Shown piece after piece: positions 18,954 through 29,969 of a DNA stretch of 64,000 nucleotides (positions within the stretch are counted from its first letter, which is position 1; each line of letters opens with the position of its first letter). The position numbers and the translations under genes were made by a program. A model generated the notes under the pieces. It was not told the DNA's origin and did no database searches. It saw only the letters and a program-made list of their open reading frames with translations. The DNA is from an uncultured Rhodopila sp. GTDB lineage: Bacteria; Pseudomonadota; Alphaproteobacteria; Acetobacterales; Acetobacteraceae. The stretch is from the NCBI GenBank assembly GCA_903851415.1, contig CAINOE010000021.1:1-64000 (forward strand), read 5' to 3'.

Positions 18954-20000
18954 TCACGCCGCCTGCCGGTGGGTTTCGCCGATGGTGGTCACGGCGCCGC
19001 TCGGCGAGAATTTCTCGAAGTAGAAATTCGCCGGCGCGATGCCCTGTTCGCCGAGCCAGCCACGCACCGCCTCAACCATCGGCGGCGGGCCGCACAGATA
19101 GACATCGACGTCCCCGCCGTTGACGTGGGCGGGTTCGATGTAGCGGGTCACGTAGCCTTTCCGCGGATAGGCGCTCGCGTCCGCCGCGACGCAGCAGGAG
19201 AAGGTAAAGTTGGGGATGCGCTCGGCGAACTGCTCGAGTTGGTCCACGCCGACAAGATCTTCGTCATTGGTCACGCCATAAACCAGGTGGACCGGGTGCG
19301 CGCTGCCGGTGGCGGCGATCCGGCCGAGCATCGACAGGAACGGCGCCAGGCCGGTGCCCCCGGCGAGGAACAGCAGCGGGCGCTTGATCTCGCGCAGGTA
19401 GAAGCTGCCGGACGGCCCGATGAATTCCATCTGCGTCCCGGGTCTGGCATTCTCCCTTAGAAAGGTGCTCATCACACCGCGCGGTATGTCACGGATAAGG
19501 AACGATAGCTCCGCCGCGCCTGGCGTCGAACTGAATGAATATGACCGCCGCTGGTCGGTGCCCGGCACCAGCACGTTGACGTACTGGCCAGCCAGGTGGC
19601 TGAGGCCGTCATTGCCCTCCAGCGACAGCGAGAAGGCGATGGAGGTCGGCGAGAGCCTCTCCACAGCGTTCAGCCGGGCCTTGAAGTTCTGGCCTGCGGT
19701 CTTGCAGACCTCCGATGACGCCGCGATGGCGATCACCAGGTCGGTTTTCGGCCGCATCTGGCAGGCGAGCGCGTAACCCTGTGCCGCCTCCTCATCGGTC
19801 AGCGCGTCCTCGATGTAGTCGCCGCCGTCATAGTCCCCGGATTCAGCGTGGCACTTGCAGGTGCCGCAGGCACCGTCGCGGCAATCGAGCGGGATGTTGA
19901 TGCCGACGCGATACGACGCCTCGGCGACCGTTTCACCCGGCCGGCATTCGACAAAGCGGGTGACGCCGTCCTCGAAGTTGAGCGCGATGTTGTGTCCCAT
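18954..20000 (-). CDS. benC: Benzoate 1,2-dioxygenase electron transfer component
   Basis: BenC passes electrons from NADH to the BenAB oxygenase. The N-terminal plant-type [2Fe-2S] domain has C40, C45, C48 (CRDGACGTCKC) and C80. It is followed by the FAD domain with RRSYSFSSTPG near residue 150 and the NAD domain with FLAGGTGLAPFLSML and YLCGPPPMVEAV. The 348-residue length and the order ferredoxin-FAD-NAD match BenC. The start has AGGAGG upstream. It is preceded by benB and followed closely by benD. Confidence 0.96.
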   Translation of the reverse strand: MGHNIALNFEDGVTRFVECRPGETVAEASYRVGINIPLDCRDGACGTCKCHAESGDYDGGDYIEDALTDEEAAQGYALACQMRPKTDLVIAIAASSEVCKTAGQNFKARLNAVERLSPTSIAFSLSLEGNDGLSHLAGQYVNVLVPGTDQRRSYSFSSTPGAAELSFLIRDIPRGVMSTFLRENARPGTQMEFIGPSGSFYLREIKRPLLFLAGGTGLAPFLSMLGRIAATGSAHPVHLVYGVTNDEDLVGVDQLEQFAERIPNFTFSCCVAADASAYPRKGYVTRYIEPAHVNGGDVDVYLCGPPPMVEAVRGWLGEQGIAPANFYFEKFSPSGAVTTIGETHRQAA

Positions 20001-20028
20001 GATTTCCTCCTGTTGATACGCGCTCGAC

Positions 20029-20529
20029 TCAGATCTGATAGATGTCGACGACGTGGTGGATGTAGTCGTTCTTGAGAATGACCTTCTTCCGCTTGATCAG
20101 CGGCCGCGCGGCGCTTGTATCGAGCGTGTAGAATGACGTGCCGAAATAGGTGTCCACGGTCTTGTAGCGGAAGCTGAACGTCACCCAGTTGAAGCGCAGC
20201 CGGCACTCTCCGGCGGCTTGTTCGATGATCTCGACGTTGCTGATGTTGTGCGACGTGCGCGGCTCCGGCAGGCTGGTGGCGCTCGACCGCTCGGTCCTGA
20301 TGCGGAAGACGCGGTCCTCCAGTCCGCCGCGATGGGCGTAATAAATCAGCGAAACCTCGCTCTGCGGGTCGGTTATCAGCTTGTCGTCATCGCTCCAGGA
20401 CGGCATCCAGAACTCGACGTCCGGCGCATAGAAACCGAGCCAGGCGTCCCAGTCCTTGTCATCGAGCGCGCGCGCTTCGGCGAACAGGAATTGCCGCACA
20501 TTCTCTATAGAAAGCGGTGTTTCGGACAT
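20029..20529 (-). CDS. benB: Benzoate 1,2-dioxygenase small subunit
   Basis: This is the beta subunit of the ring-hydroxylating dioxygenase, 166 residues. It has the cystatin-like small-subunit pattern: VRQFLFAEARALDDKDWDAWLGFYAPDVEFWMPSW near the N-terminus, TSHNISNVEI in the middle and IKRKKVILKNDYIHHVVDIYQI at the end. It pairs with BenA encoded 12 bp upstream. The subunit is structural and contributes no redox centre. Confidence 0.95.
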   Translation of the reverse strand: MSETPLSIENVRQFLFAEARALDDKDWDAWLGFYAPDVEFWMPSWSDDDKLITDPQSEVSLIYYAHRGGLEDRVFRIRTERSSATSLPEPRTSHNISNVEIIEQAAGECRLRFNWVTFSFRYKTVDTYFGTSFYTLDTSAARPLIKRKKVILKNDYIHHVVDIYQI

Positions 20530-20541
20530 GTTCGTTTCCCC

Positions 20542-21891
20542 CTACGACTTGCCACCGGTTTCCGCGGCCAGCGCCTTGGCCATGGTGTCGTGCCAGTATT
20601 TGTGCTGCACGACGAAGAGGCCTTCATCCTCGGTGCGAACCCCGCTCAGCAGCGGCTTCAAGCCGATGGCTTCGGCCGCCGTGTCGGCGCCGGTAATCCA
20701 ATGCTGCGCCCCCCGGCTCATGTCGTTCCAGTGCGCGGCGCTGGCCATGTAGGACATCTGGCAGGCGCGGAATTCTTCCAGATCGTCGGGCGTCGCCATG
20801 CCGCTGGCGTTGAAGAAATCCTCGTACTGACGGATACGCCGGGCGCGCGACTCGGGTGCTTCGCCCTTGGGTGCGATGCAGTAGATCGTCACCTCGGTCT
20901 TATCGACGGCGATCGGCCGGTAGGTGCGGATTTGCGAGCTGAACTGGTCCATCAGGTAGACGTTCGGATACAGGCACAAATTGCGCGAGCGCTGCACCAT
21001 CCAATCGGCCTGCGCCTGGCCGAAGCGCCCGGCCAGTTCGTCCCGGCGGTCCCAATTGGGCCGATCCTCGGGATTGGCCCAGTTTGTCCAGAGCAACAGA
21101 TGTCCGTTTTCGAAGGAGTAGAAGCCACCGCCCTGCTTGGCCCAGCCGCCTGCCGACATGGCGCGGACGTTGTCGACCTGCTCGGCTTCCTTGCGCCGGC
21201 TGGTCGTGGCCGCATAGTTCCAGTGGACCGCGCTCACGTGGTAGCCGTCAGCACCGTTCTCGGTCTGCAGTTTCCAGTTGCCGTCGTAGACATAGGTCGA
21301 GGCGCCGTTCAGGACTTCCATGCCCTCCGGCGACTGGTTGACGATCATGTCGATGATCTTCGCCGCTTCGCCGAGGTGCTCGACCAGTGGCACGACATCC
21401 GGATTGAGGCTGCCGAACAGAAAGCCCCGATAGGATTCGAAGCGCGCCACCTTCGTCAGGTCGTGGGAACCATCCTTGTTGAAGTTTTCCGGATAGCCCG
21501 CGTCCCGCGGATCCTTCACCTTCAGCAGTTTACCGGCGTTGCTGAATGTCCAACCATGGAACGGGCAGGTATAGGTGGACTTGTTGGCCCGCTTATGGCG
21601 GCACAGCATCGCGCCGCGATGGCTGCACGCATTGATGAAGGCGTTCAGCCCCCCATCCTTGCCGCGCGCGATGAAGATCGGCTGGCGGCCCATGGTGGTA
21701 GTGAAGTAGTCATTGTTGTTCGGGATCTGGCTCTCGTGCGCGAGGTAGATCCAGTTGCCCTCGAAAATATGCTTCATCTCGAGCTCGAAGATCGCCGGGT
21801 CGGTAAAAATATCGCGACCCACGCGATAAGTCCCGCTGGCCGGATCATCTTCCAGAGCCGTGTCGAGCGTCTTCCGGATCGTGTCGAGCAT
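20542..21891 (-). CDS. benA: Benzoate 1,2-dioxygenase large subunit
   Basis: The oxygenase alpha subunit adds O2 to benzoate to give the cis-diol. The Rieske cluster ligands are C89 and H91 (CSHRG) and C109 and H112 (CPFHGW). The mononuclear iron site includes the histidines in [16 protein letters not shown]. The start at 21891 ([16 protein letters not shown]) has AGGAGG 7 nt upstream and gives 449 residues, the usual BenA length; the open frame extends upstream without support. It is the first gene of the operon, divergent from the LysR gene, and 20 bp from a BenM-type site region is regulated as a unit (inference). Confidence 0.96.
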   Translation of the reverse strand: MLDTIRKTLDTALEDDPASGTYRVGRDIFTDPAIFELEMKHIFEGNWIYLAHESQIPNNNDYFTTTMGRQPIFIARGKDGGLNAFINACSHRGAMLCRHKRANKSTYTCPFHGWTFSNAGKLLKVKDPRDAGYPENFNKDGSHDLTKVARFESYRGFLFGSLNPDVVPLVEHLGEAAKIIDMIVNQSPEGMEVLNGASTYVYDGNWKLQTENGADGYHVSAVHWNYAATTSRRKEAEQVDNVRAMSAGGWAKQGGGFYSFENGHLLLWTNWANPEDRPNWDRRDELAGRFGQAQADWMVQRSRNLCLYPNVYLMDQFSSQIRTYRPIAVDKTEVTIYCIAPKGEAPESRARRIRQYEDFFNASGMATPDDLEEFRACQMSYMASAAHWNDMSRGAQHWITGADTAAEAIGLKPLLSGVRTEDEGLFVVQHKYWHDTMAKALAAETGGKS

Positions 21892-22032
21892 TCGATTCCT
21901 CCTTTGCACCACCGCTTTTTTCGCGATCGCCACCGGGATCCTTGGTCCCGGCCGGGGGAGGTCCGCTTTCCCCCGCCGCCACGGTCTTGCCTGTTCCCAA
22001 GCCCGCGGTCCAAGACCAAATAGGTTGGTAAA

Positions 22033-22047
22033 ATACCTTTGGGGTAT
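22033..22047. promoter_or_regulatory. BenM/CatM-type LysR operator (ATAC-N7-GTAT)
   Basis: ATACCTTTGGGGTAT in the benA-lysR intergenic space is an exact ATAC-N7-GTAT dyad, the consensus described for BenM and CatM of Acinetobacter. It lies immediately before the LysR start and 140 bp from benA, a normal place for an autoregulatory and activating site. Confidence 0.7.
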
Positions 22048-22050
22048 AAG

Positions 22051-22959
22051 ATGGAACTGCGGCACCTGCGTTATTTCGTTTGCGTTGCGCGGGAGGGAAG
22101 CTTCACGCGCGCTGCCGAGATCCTGCACATCGCCCAACCGCCGTTGAGCCGGCAGATGCAGCAGCTCGAGGACGAGTTGGGCTTTGTCCTGATCGAACGC
22201 GGGACCCGGCCGCTGCACCTCAGCGAGGCGGGGCGGTTATTCTATGAACAGGCCATCCAGGTGCTGGAACGCTTTGACGAGATGCGGGCCTCGGTCGGAC
22301 GCCTGCACGAAGCCCAGCGCGATCGGTTCAGTATCGGCTTCGTCGGTTCGACGCTGTACGGCAAGCTGCCGGAAGTGATCCGGAGCTATCGCGCGGCGCG
22401 TCCCGACGTCGAGATCGTGCTTTTGGAATTGACCAGCTTCGAGCAGATCGCCGCGTTGAAAGAAGGCCGTATCGATGTCGGCTTCGGGCGGATTCCGCTG
22501 GATGATCCGGCGGTGGAACGCCAGGTCTTGCGCAACGAGAAGCTGATTGCGGCGGTTCCGGCGAACCATGCGGTGCTTGGCCGGAAGGGACCCCTGAGGC
22601 TGGCAGACCTCGCCACCGAGCCGCTGATTGTCTACCCGAAGGCGCCGCGGCCGAGCTACGCCGACCAGGTGCTCGCGCTCTTCCGTGATCGCGAATTGAA
22701 GCCGCCCGGGTTGTATGAGGTGCGCGAGCTGCAAACCGCGCTTGGCCTGGTTGCGGCCGGCGCAGGTGTATGTCTGGTTCCGTCTTCCGTCGAGCGTCTG
22801 CGCCGCGACGACGTGGTGTATTGGCCGCTGGACCAGGAACAGGCTGTTTCGCCGATTATCATGTCCAGTCGCAAGGGCGATCGATCCCCGGAGATTACAT
22901 TGGTCCTCAAGTTGATCCGCCGGATCTACCAAAGGGAGAAGATTGTGTTCGGGATTTAG
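22051..22959 (+). CDS. LysR-family regulator of the ben-cat operon (BenM/CatM/CatR-like)
   Basis: A 302-residue LysR regulator. The N-terminal winged helix is [44 protein letters not shown], and the effector domain begins near residue 90 ([20 protein letters not shown]). The pattern QPPLSRQ and FVGSTLYG are typical of BenM, CatM and CatR. It is transcribed divergently from benA, and the ATAC-N7-GTAT site lies just before its own start. Likely inducers are cis,cis-muconate and possibly benzoate (family knowledge). An alternative TTG start at 22039 would overlap the operator. Confidence 0.92.
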   Translation: MELRHLRYFVCVAREGSFTRAAEILHIAQPPLSRQMQQLEDELGFVLIERGTRPLHLSEAGRLFYEQAIQVLERFDEMRASVGRLHEAQRDRFSIGFVGSTLYGKLPEVIRSYRAARPDVEIVLLELTSFEQIAALKEGRIDVGFGRIPLDDPAVERQVLRNEKLIAAVPANHAVLGRKGPLRLADLATEPLIVYPKAPRPSYADQVLALFRDRELKPPGLYEVRELQTALGLVAAGAGVCLVPSSVERLRRDDVVYWPLDQEQAVSPIIMSSRKGDRSPEITLVLKLIRRIYQREKIVFGI

Positions 22960-22984
22960 ACAGACAAACGCAAGGTGCGCATTC

Positions 22985-23472
22985 TTGACCTCGGACAACG
23001 GCTCGCCGTTCCCCACCGCCGACCTCGGCACATCTCCATCCGCCCGCTGCCCGGCCAGGATGCGATCGATCGCGTCGGGCGCCGGCAGCGCCGCCGCGTC
23101 CAGGCCGAACACCTCGGCGATGGACTTCGTCGGCCGCTGAATCTGTTTGCCCTCGATCGCCTGGCCGTCCGCCCTGGTTCCCGCCAGCAGGTTCGCCAGT
23201 TCGCCCTGTGTCGGCGGGCGCACGGTGTCGATGCCGAGCCGCTGCGCCAGGCGCGGGTCCAGGTCCTCCCGCACCCTCGCCACCGTGCCGCCCTCGGCGG
23301 CGAGCCTTCGTCGCATCTCCGCCGCTCGGTCCGCCGCCGTCAGGGCGATCCGTCCGGCCGGCTGTTGCGGCTCCGGCGGTTCCCTGCCCTCGGCCCGCAG
23401 ATCAGCCCGGTAGTCGGCATCGGCCGCCGCCTGCTCGCACCGGCCAAGCACCGCCTCCCGGCGCTCCCGCAT
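22985..23472 (-). pseudogene. Fragment of a MobF/TraA-type conjugative relaxase-like protein
   Basis: The minus-strand frame from 23472 encodes REAVLGRCEQAAADADYRAD, then LAQRLGIDTVRPPTQGELANLLAGTRADG and, after IQRPTKSIAEVFGLDAAALP, a second APDAIDRILAGQRADGD. The doubled LxxLLAGxRADG pattern recalls an N-terminal segment of alphaproteobacterial MobF-type relaxases (recollection, not verified). A stop lies directly upstream of the ATG, and the frame runs on antisense to the LysR gene, where it stops looking like protein. It is therefore a gene fragment, probably left by a decayed conjugative element. It lies between the ben-cat cluster and an IS66-type remnant. Confidence 0.5.
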
Positions 23473-23656
23473 GGGTTAGGGCTACGGGGAGGGCAGCGGG
23501 AGGGCCACGCGAACGATACGTGGGCCTCTGGGCGAGCCAGGGCACCTGTGGCCCTCATGCCACGGCAGGTGGTTAATCCAGGTGGTCGGTTAGGTGGTTG
23601 ATCGGAAATCGGATCGGAATTTAGTGAGGATTATCAGCGCTTTACAGCGGCCATCA

Positions 23657-24756
23657 GTAAGAGGGGCAAAATACCGGGCACCGCCGCCGATCAGGCGGGC
23701 CGGATCTTCGCCCTGACGTAATGGTCGAGCGGTGCGATGAGTGCGTGCCCCGCCACCTTCAGCCTGCTGCCCAGATAATCCCAGACCGCGATCCCCAACT
23801 TGTCGCAGGTCTTGGCCAGGCCGAGGAAGGCGTCCCGGCAGTCGCGGCCGATTTCGCTGCGCGTCCCGGCGCTGACCTTGCGCCGCGTCACGTGGCACCG
23901 GATGTCGTTCTCCGAGCCGTTGGTGTGCAGCGGGATTTCCGGCCGCTCCAGCACCATCAGCAACTCGCCTTTGTTGGCATGCAGCCGGGCCAGCAGGCGG
24001 TCCAGCGTGACGAAGCCGGTGCGGCGCAGAAAGATGCGGTCGAACCGGGCGCGCAGGGCAACGCAACGGCGCCGGGTCGGGTTGAGCCGATAAACCTTCA
24101 GGCTGGCATAGAAGTTCCAAATCAGGCCGCGAAGCGGACTGATGCCCAGCAAAGCGGTCAGCCGTCTCAGGCCGCGCACCCGCGCCTGTGCGGCTCGCTG
24201 CTTGTCGATGAACGTGTCCAGCTTGTGTACCAGCCGTTCGGCGTGAATCCAGCACAACGCGTGCCGCCCGACGTTGAACTGCCCGGCATCGTCGCTCAGC
24301 ACGACGGCGTGGCAGAGGAACCGAGGCGACTGGACGCTGCCCCGCAGAGCCCCCTCGGTGGCGACGCGGACCGGATTGGGCGTCACATCCAGCGCGGTGA
24401 AGCCGAGCCGCTCGAGATGCGCCAGCCACGCCGCCTCATCCGCGAAGCCTGTCTGCGGTTCGGCCATCAGTCGGGCGATCAGCGGCTTTGCGGGTTCCAT
24501 ACCTTTGTCCATGCCGCTCGGTTTGATGGCCGGGCGGCCTTTCATGCCTTTCAAACGGGCGATCTCTTCGCGTTGCTCCACGACAACCTCCTCCAGAGCG
24601 CCAACTTTGCCGAACAACTCAACCAGCAAAGCCTCAAGCTCTGCACGACTCAGATCGGAGAGGGAGGTTGGCGGCGGCACATCCGCCCAGAATTTGACCG
24701 ATTCGAGCCGGGGCAAGCGAAAAATGCAGGCTGGCCCACTTTTTTGCCCCTCTTAC
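23657..24756 (-). mobile_element. IS66-type insertion sequence, internally deleted
   Basis: Terminal inverted repeats GTAAGAGGGGCAAAA occur at 23657-23671 and, inverted, at 24742-24756; IS66-family ends begin GTAA. The flanking eight bases, GGCCATCA (23649-23656) and GGAAATCA (24757-24764), agree at six positions and may be a decayed 8-bp target duplication, the size usual for IS66. The element encloses one transposase gene and stands 13 bp from tRNA-Ser. Confidence 0.8.
23691..24716 (-). CDS. IS66-family transposase with in-frame internal deletion
   Basis: The 341-residue product starts at a TTG (MPRLESVKFWADVPPPTSLS). It has the N-terminal coiled-coil region (LSRAELEALLVELFGKVGALEEVVVEQREEIARLKG) and the C-terminal part of the DDE_Tnp_IS66 domain, including RHALCWIHAERLVHKLDTF and IPLHTNGSENDIRCHVTRRK. 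Full-length relatives are about 500 residues. Here GMEPAKP is followed directly by LIARLMAEPQTGF, so some 150-200 residues holding the zinc-finger region and the first catalytic aspartates are missing without loss of frame. The protein is therefore probably inactive as a transposase. Confidence 0.82.
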   Translation of the reverse strand: MPRLESVKFWADVPPPTSLSDLSRAELEALLVELFGKVGALEEVVVEQREEIARLKGMKGRPAIKPSGMDKGMEPAKPLIARLMAEPQTGFADEAAWLAHLERLGFTALDVTPNPVRVATEGALRGSVQSPRFLCHAVVLSDDAGQFNVGRHALCWIHAERLVHKLDTFIDKQRAAQARVRGLRRLTALLGISPLRGLIWNFYASLKVYRLNPTRRRCVALRARFDRIFLRRTGFVTLDRLLARLHANKGELLMVLERPEIPLHTNGSENDIRCHVTRRKVSAGTRSEIGRDCRDAFLGLAKTCDKLGIAVWDYLGSRLKVAGHALIAPLDHYVRAKIRPA

Positions 24757-24769
24757 GGAAATCAGTCGC

Positions 24770-24859
24770 TGGCGGAGAGACAGGGATTCGAACCCTGGGT
24801 ACGCTTTCGCGCACACACGCTTTCCAAGCGTGCGCCTTAAGCCGCTCGGCCATCTCTCC
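24770..24859 (-). tRNA. tRNA-Ser (GGA)
   Basis: On the minus strand GGAGAGA (acceptor, 24859-24853) pairs with TCTCTCC before discriminator G and an encoded CCA ending at 24770. The anticodon loop CTTGGAAAG gives GGA. The long variable arm and the T-arm GGGTTCGAATCCC confirm a class II serine tRNA of 90 nt. Confidence 0.96.
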
Positions 24860-24999
24860 CGCGGCAGGGGCCGCTCAATACCAGACCCGACGGCCGGCGC
24901 AAACCCTATTCGCAGCTTGCTCGCTACGATAACGACCACCCTTGCGCCATACACACATTGCATGGTTGCATTGCATCACACACCTGATCCGGAGTCCGT

Positions 25000-25914
<915 letters not shown>

Positions 25915-25934
25915 TCCACCGGACTGTCCCTGTT

Positions 25935-26036
25935 CCGTCATGGCCCTCCCCCGGCTTGTCCGGGGGATCGTCCGGGCCATCTGTCGCGGCACGTGCCGGC
26001 ATGGATGGCCCGGACACGCCGGGCCTTGAAGGTTCG
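25935..26036. repeat. Palindromic element inside the liv operon
   Basis: Between livH and livM, CATGGCCCTCCCCCGGCTTG, a CCGGGGGATCG arm and CATGGATGGCCCGGACACGCCGGGCC form nested inverted repeats. It belongs to the same family as 6567-6594. In this position it could modulate the relative amounts of the operon mRNA segments. Confidence 0.6.
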
Positions 26037-26041
26037 GGCAA

Positions 26042-27367
26042 ATGACCGCGCTCCGCGACGCCTTCCTCTCCGCCGCCGTGGCACTCGGCCTGTTCGGCCC
26101 GATGGTGGGGCTGGTCACGGTCAGCAGCGACCACGGGCTGTTCCTCCAGGCGCGCCCGATCGCGGTCGCCGTCGTCGTCGGCCTGGTATTCTTCGGCCGC
26201 CTCGGGATGTTCGCCTGGAGGGGCCGCAACCGCGCCGAAGCGACCCGGGCGAACCGCGCCTTCGCCGAGCGCCTCACACGCGCCGGCAAATACGTCACGC
26301 CCCTCCTGCTGCTTGCCGCGCTCGCCCTGCCGTTCAGCGGATCGCGCTATTACGTCGATCTCGGCACGCTGGTGCTGACCTACATCATGCTCGGCTGGGG
26401 CCTGAACATCGTCGTCGGGCTGGCCGGGCTGCTCGACCTCGGCTACGTCGCATTCTACGCCGTCGGGGCGTATTCCTATGCGCTGCTGGCGACGACATAC
26501 GATCTCGGCTTCTGGACCTGCCTGCCGCTGGCCGGCATTCTGGCGGGCTGTGCCGGCGTGACGCTCGGCTTCCCGGTGCTGCGGCTGCGCGGCGACTACC
26601 TGGCGATCGTCACCCTGGGGTTCGGCGAGATCATCCGAATCGTCCTGAACAACTGGGTGTCGCTGACCAACGGCCCGAACGGCATCACGGGCATCCCCCG
26701 CCCCACCCTTTTCGGGCTGCGCTTCAGCATGGACGGCGGCGACGACACCTTCTCCGGGTTCTTCAACATCGAGCCGGCGACCATCCAGCGTGTCATCTTT
26801 CTGTACTATGTGATCCTCGGCCTCGCTTTGCTGACCAACTGGGTGTCGCTGCGCCTGCGCCGCATGCCGCTCGGCCGGGCCTGGGAGGCGCTGCGCGAGG
26901 ATGAGGTCGCCTGCCGCTCGCTCGGCATCAACGTGCGCAACACCAAGCTGACGGCGTTTGGCATCGGCGCCATGTTCGGCGGCTTCGCCGGCGCGTTCTT
27001 CGCCACGCGGCAGGCCTTCATCAGCCCCGAAAGTTTTACGTTCATTGAGTCGGCCACGGTGCTGGCGATCGTGGTGCTCGGCGGCCTTGGCAGCCAGCTT
27101 GGCGTGGCCCTCGCCGCCATCGTCATGGTCGGCGGCCTGGAAGCGCTGCGCGATTTCCTCAGCTTTCTCGGCGACCAGATGAACAACGAGGTGTTCTCCG
27201 GCATCGCCAACGAGCTGCCCTTGTATCGCATGCTGATCTTCGGCCTCGCATTGGTGGTGATGATGGTGCTGCGCCCGCGCGGCCTGGTGGCCGGCCGGAC
27301 TCCGGGTGTCTCGATGACTGCGCCGAAGGAGATCGACGCCGAACTCGTGGCGCAGGGGCGGGGGTAG
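26042..27367 (+). CDS. livM: Branched-chain amino acid ABC transporter permease LivM
   Basis: The second permease, 441 residues. It has an N-terminal extension with two hydrophobic segments (to about residue 95) before the conserved LivM core: [57 protein letters not shown] and the EAA-type loop [23 protein letters not shown]. It forms the transmembrane channel with LivH. The stop TAG lies 3 bp before the livG ATG, so translation is likely coupled. The extended length is common in proteobacterial LivM. Confidence 0.95.
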   Translation: MTALRDAFLSAAVALGLFGPMVGLVTVSSDHGLFLQARPIAVAVVVGLVFFGRLGMFAWRGRNRAEATRANRAFAERLTRAGKYVTPLLLLAALALPFSGSRYYVDLGTLVLTYIMLGWGLNIVVGLAGLLDLGYVAFYAVGAYSYALLATTYDLGFWTCLPLAGILAGCAGVTLGFPVLRLRGDYLAIVTLGFGEIIRIVLNNWVSLTNGPNGITGIPRPTLFGLRFSMDGGDDTFSGFFNIEPATIQRVIFLYYVILGLALLTNWVSLRLRRMPLGRAWEALREDEVACRSLGINVRNTKLTAFGIGAMFGGFAGAFFATRQAFISPESFTFIESATVLAIVVLGGLGSQLGVALAAIVMVGGLEALRDFLSFLGDQMNNEVFSGIANELPLYRMLIFGLALVVMMVLRPRGLVAGRTPGVSMTAPKEIDAELVAQGRG

Positions 27368-27370
27368 TCG

Positions 27371-28167
27371 ATGCTGTCGGTGTCCGCCCTGACCATGCGC
27401 TTCGGCGGCCTGAAGGCGGTCGATGACCTGAGTTTCGAGGCCAGCGCCAACGACATCACCGCCGTTATCGGGCCGAACGGCGCCGGCAAGACGACGGTGG
27501 TCAATTGCATCACCGGCTTCTATCGCCCCACCTCCGGGTCGATCGCACTGGCCCACCCCGACGGGCGGTCCTTCCCGTTGCACAAGATGCCGGGCCACCG
27601 CATCGCCGCCCGCGCGAAGGTGGCGCGGACCTTCCAGAACATCCGACTGTTCGCCGGCATGACGGTGCTGGAGAACCTGCTGGTGGCGCAGCACAACACG
27701 CTGATGGCGGCGACCGGCTTCGGGGTAATGGCGGTGCTGGGCCTTGGCCGCTATCGCGCCGCCGAGGCGGCCGGGATCGAGAAGGCCCGCTTCTGGCTGG
27801 ACGCCATCAACCTGACCACCCGCGCAGACGACCCCGCGGGCGCGCTGCCCTATGGCGCGCAACGCCGGCTGGAGATCGCCCGCGCCATGTGCATCGATCC
27901 GGTGATGCTCTGCCTCGACGAGCCGGCAGCGGGGCTGAACCCGCGCGAGTCCGAGGAACTGAACCAGTTGCTGCTGCGCATCCGCGACCTCGGCTGCTCG
28001 CTGCTGCTGATCGAGCACGACATGGGCGTGGTGATGCGGATCTCCGACCACATCGTGGTGCTCGACCACGGCAAGAAGATCAGCGACGGCACGCCGGCCG
28101 AAATCCGGGCCGATCCGGCGGTGATCGCGGCCTATCTGGGCGAGGGCGAGGAAGACGAGGTGACGGC

Positions 28168-28171
<4 letters not shown>
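27371..28171 (+). CDS. livG: Branched-chain amino acid ABC transporter ATPase LivG
   Basis: A 266-residue ATPase. Walker A is GPNGAGKTT near residue 38, the signature is the atypical LPYGAQRRLEIARA, and Walker B is VMLCLDEPAAGLNP. The LivG-specific MPGHRIAARAKVARTFQNIRLFAGMTVLENLLVAQH stretch, with its Q-loop, is present. It energises import through LivHM as one of two ATPases. The stop overlaps the start of livF in ATGA. Confidence 0.96.
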
Positions 28172-28893
<722 letters not shown>

Positions 28894-28916
28894 CGTAGCG
28901 TACGGTCGCCTCCATC

Positions 28917-29003
28917 GTCATGGCGGGCGCAGGCCCGCTATCCACGCCTTGCGGTGCCGGCTAAGGCGAAGGCGTGGATGCCGACCTCCGTCGGCATGAC
29001 GGG
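28917..29003. repeat. Palindromic element at the broken end of a toxin gene
   Basis: GTCATGGCGGGC ... GCCGACCTCCGTCGGCATGAC contains the inverted arms CATGGCGGGC/GCCCGC, CCACGCCTT/AAGGCGTGG and GCCGAC/GTCGGC. It ends where the homology of the following TumE-like fragment begins, so its insertion may have destroyed that gene. Confidence 0.6.
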
Positions 29004-29163
29004 TCCCCCCGGCAGGCGCCTGGTCGGTTTCGACAATGAACGGGGCAAAGGCGACCACACGCACATTCTCGACGCTGAAACTGCGTATACATTCGTGTCG
29101 ATCGAACAGCTTCTGCGAGACTTCAGGGCGGCGGTCGAGACGGTGAAAGGAACCAGCCTATGA
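29004..29163 (+). pseudogene. C-terminal fragment of a TumE-like (DUF6516) toxin
   Basis: The frame encodes RLVGFDNERGKGDHTHILDA followed by TAYTFVSIEQLLRDFRAAVE and ends overlapping the next ATG. YDNExGKGDHxH and the FxSIEQLLxDFxxxV ending are the C-terminal half of the TumE family of toxins. The N-terminal half is absent; the upstream sequence is a palindromic repeat element. The adjacent HTH gene is the cognate antitoxin, and the ATGA overlap is preserved. Confidence 0.65.
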
Positions 29164-29501
29164 CCACGCTGCAAATCCATGTCGGAGGCAGCTTCGCCGA
29201 TGCCGAACGCCGCGTGCTCGATGCGATTGCGCGCCATGAGGCCGGAGAAGATGTCGTCGAAAACCACCTGACCTTCGAAAACTGGCAAGCCTTCGCGCGG
29301 GTCATGACCGCCAACCGGCTCGAGTTGCTGCGCCACGTCCATCGGACGCCGCCGCGCAGCGTCCTCGCTTTGGCCCGCGCGGTTGGCCGGGATTACAAAC
29401 GGGTCCACGAAGACGTGGAGGCATTGCTCGCCGCCGGCCTGATCGAACGCGACGACACCGGTCTGCACGCTGATTACGATTCGATCCAGATCGCGATGTG
29501 A
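29160..29501 (+). CDS. HTH antitoxin (HVO_A0114/TumA-like)
   Basis: A 113-residue winged-helix protein. The N-terminal strand MTTLQIHVGGSFADAERRVLDA is followed by NRLELLRHVHRTPPRSVLALARAVGRDYKRVHEDVEALLAAGLIERDD, the MarR-type HTH typical of antitoxins paired with TumE-type toxins. It overlaps the truncated toxin frame by four bases. It would autoregulate the pair and neutralise the toxin, but the toxin here is broken, so the antitoxin is an orphan that could still act on related toxins (inference). Confidence 0.75.
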   Translation: MTTLQIHVGGSFADAERRVLDAIARHEAGEDVVENHLTFENWQAFARVMTANRLELLRHVHRTPPRSVLALARAVGRDYKRVHEDVEALLAAGLIERDDTGLHADYDSIQIAM

Positions 29502-29593
29502 TGCCGATCGGCGCCCGGTCTGACCGGCAAACAGTGCTGCCGGTGGAGTAGAACGCTTATCAGGCGGTGGTGCCGGCGACATACCGGGTGACA

Positions 29594-29926
29594 TCAGTTT
29601 GCGGGAACCGGCCAATGTCTCGCGCCGAAACCGTATCCGGCTGCGTTGAGCGCCGCCGATGCCCGTTCAAAAAACCAGGACGCGTCTTGAGGCGCCGGAT
29701 ATTTCAGCACGACGCCGATGACGATCCGGCGGCCCGCGGCTTTTGGATAAGACTCAAGAATTTCGCCGCTTTCGATAAAGCGCATGTAGCAGTTGAGCTT
29801 TTCCTGAAGACAAAAAAGGTGCTCCTTTATGTGATCCCACGGCAGGTGGTCGGATACAGTCAGCGCGACCTAGCCGTCAGCATTGATGCTGGAGAAGTCG
29901 ACGACATCGTGCTGTTCCACCGTCAT
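29594..29926 (-). pseudogene. DUF6572-like gene interrupted by an in-frame TAG
   Basis: From the ATG at 29926, with AGAGGGG upstream, the frame reads MTVEQHDVVDFSSINADG, then TAG (29870-29872), then VALTVSDHLPWDHIKEHLFC and LQEKLNCYMRFIESGEILES, ending GYGFGARHWPVPAN and stop. The single frame on both sides of codon 19 is that of a small protein family I recall as DUF6572, in which a Tyr would be expected at the TAG. No frameshift is present. Function unknown. Either a nonsense mutation has inactivated the gene, or a 63-residue C-terminal piece is expressed from 29785. Confidence 0.7.
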
Positions 29927-29969
29927 TGTCGTGCCCCTCTGGCTCGGCTGCGCGTCACAATGTCAGCGC

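Noticed and set aside
22237..22960. Long minus-strand frame antisense to the LysR gene
   Set aside because: It is the continuation of the relaxase-like frame into the reverse of lysR codons; the translation there loses protein character, while the LysR protein on the plus strand is complete.
24770..24859. Attachment-site duplication of the tRNA-Ser 3' end bounding an island
   Set aside because: I found no second copy of the tRNA 3' sequence on the ben-cat side within the window, so integration at this tRNA remains unproven.
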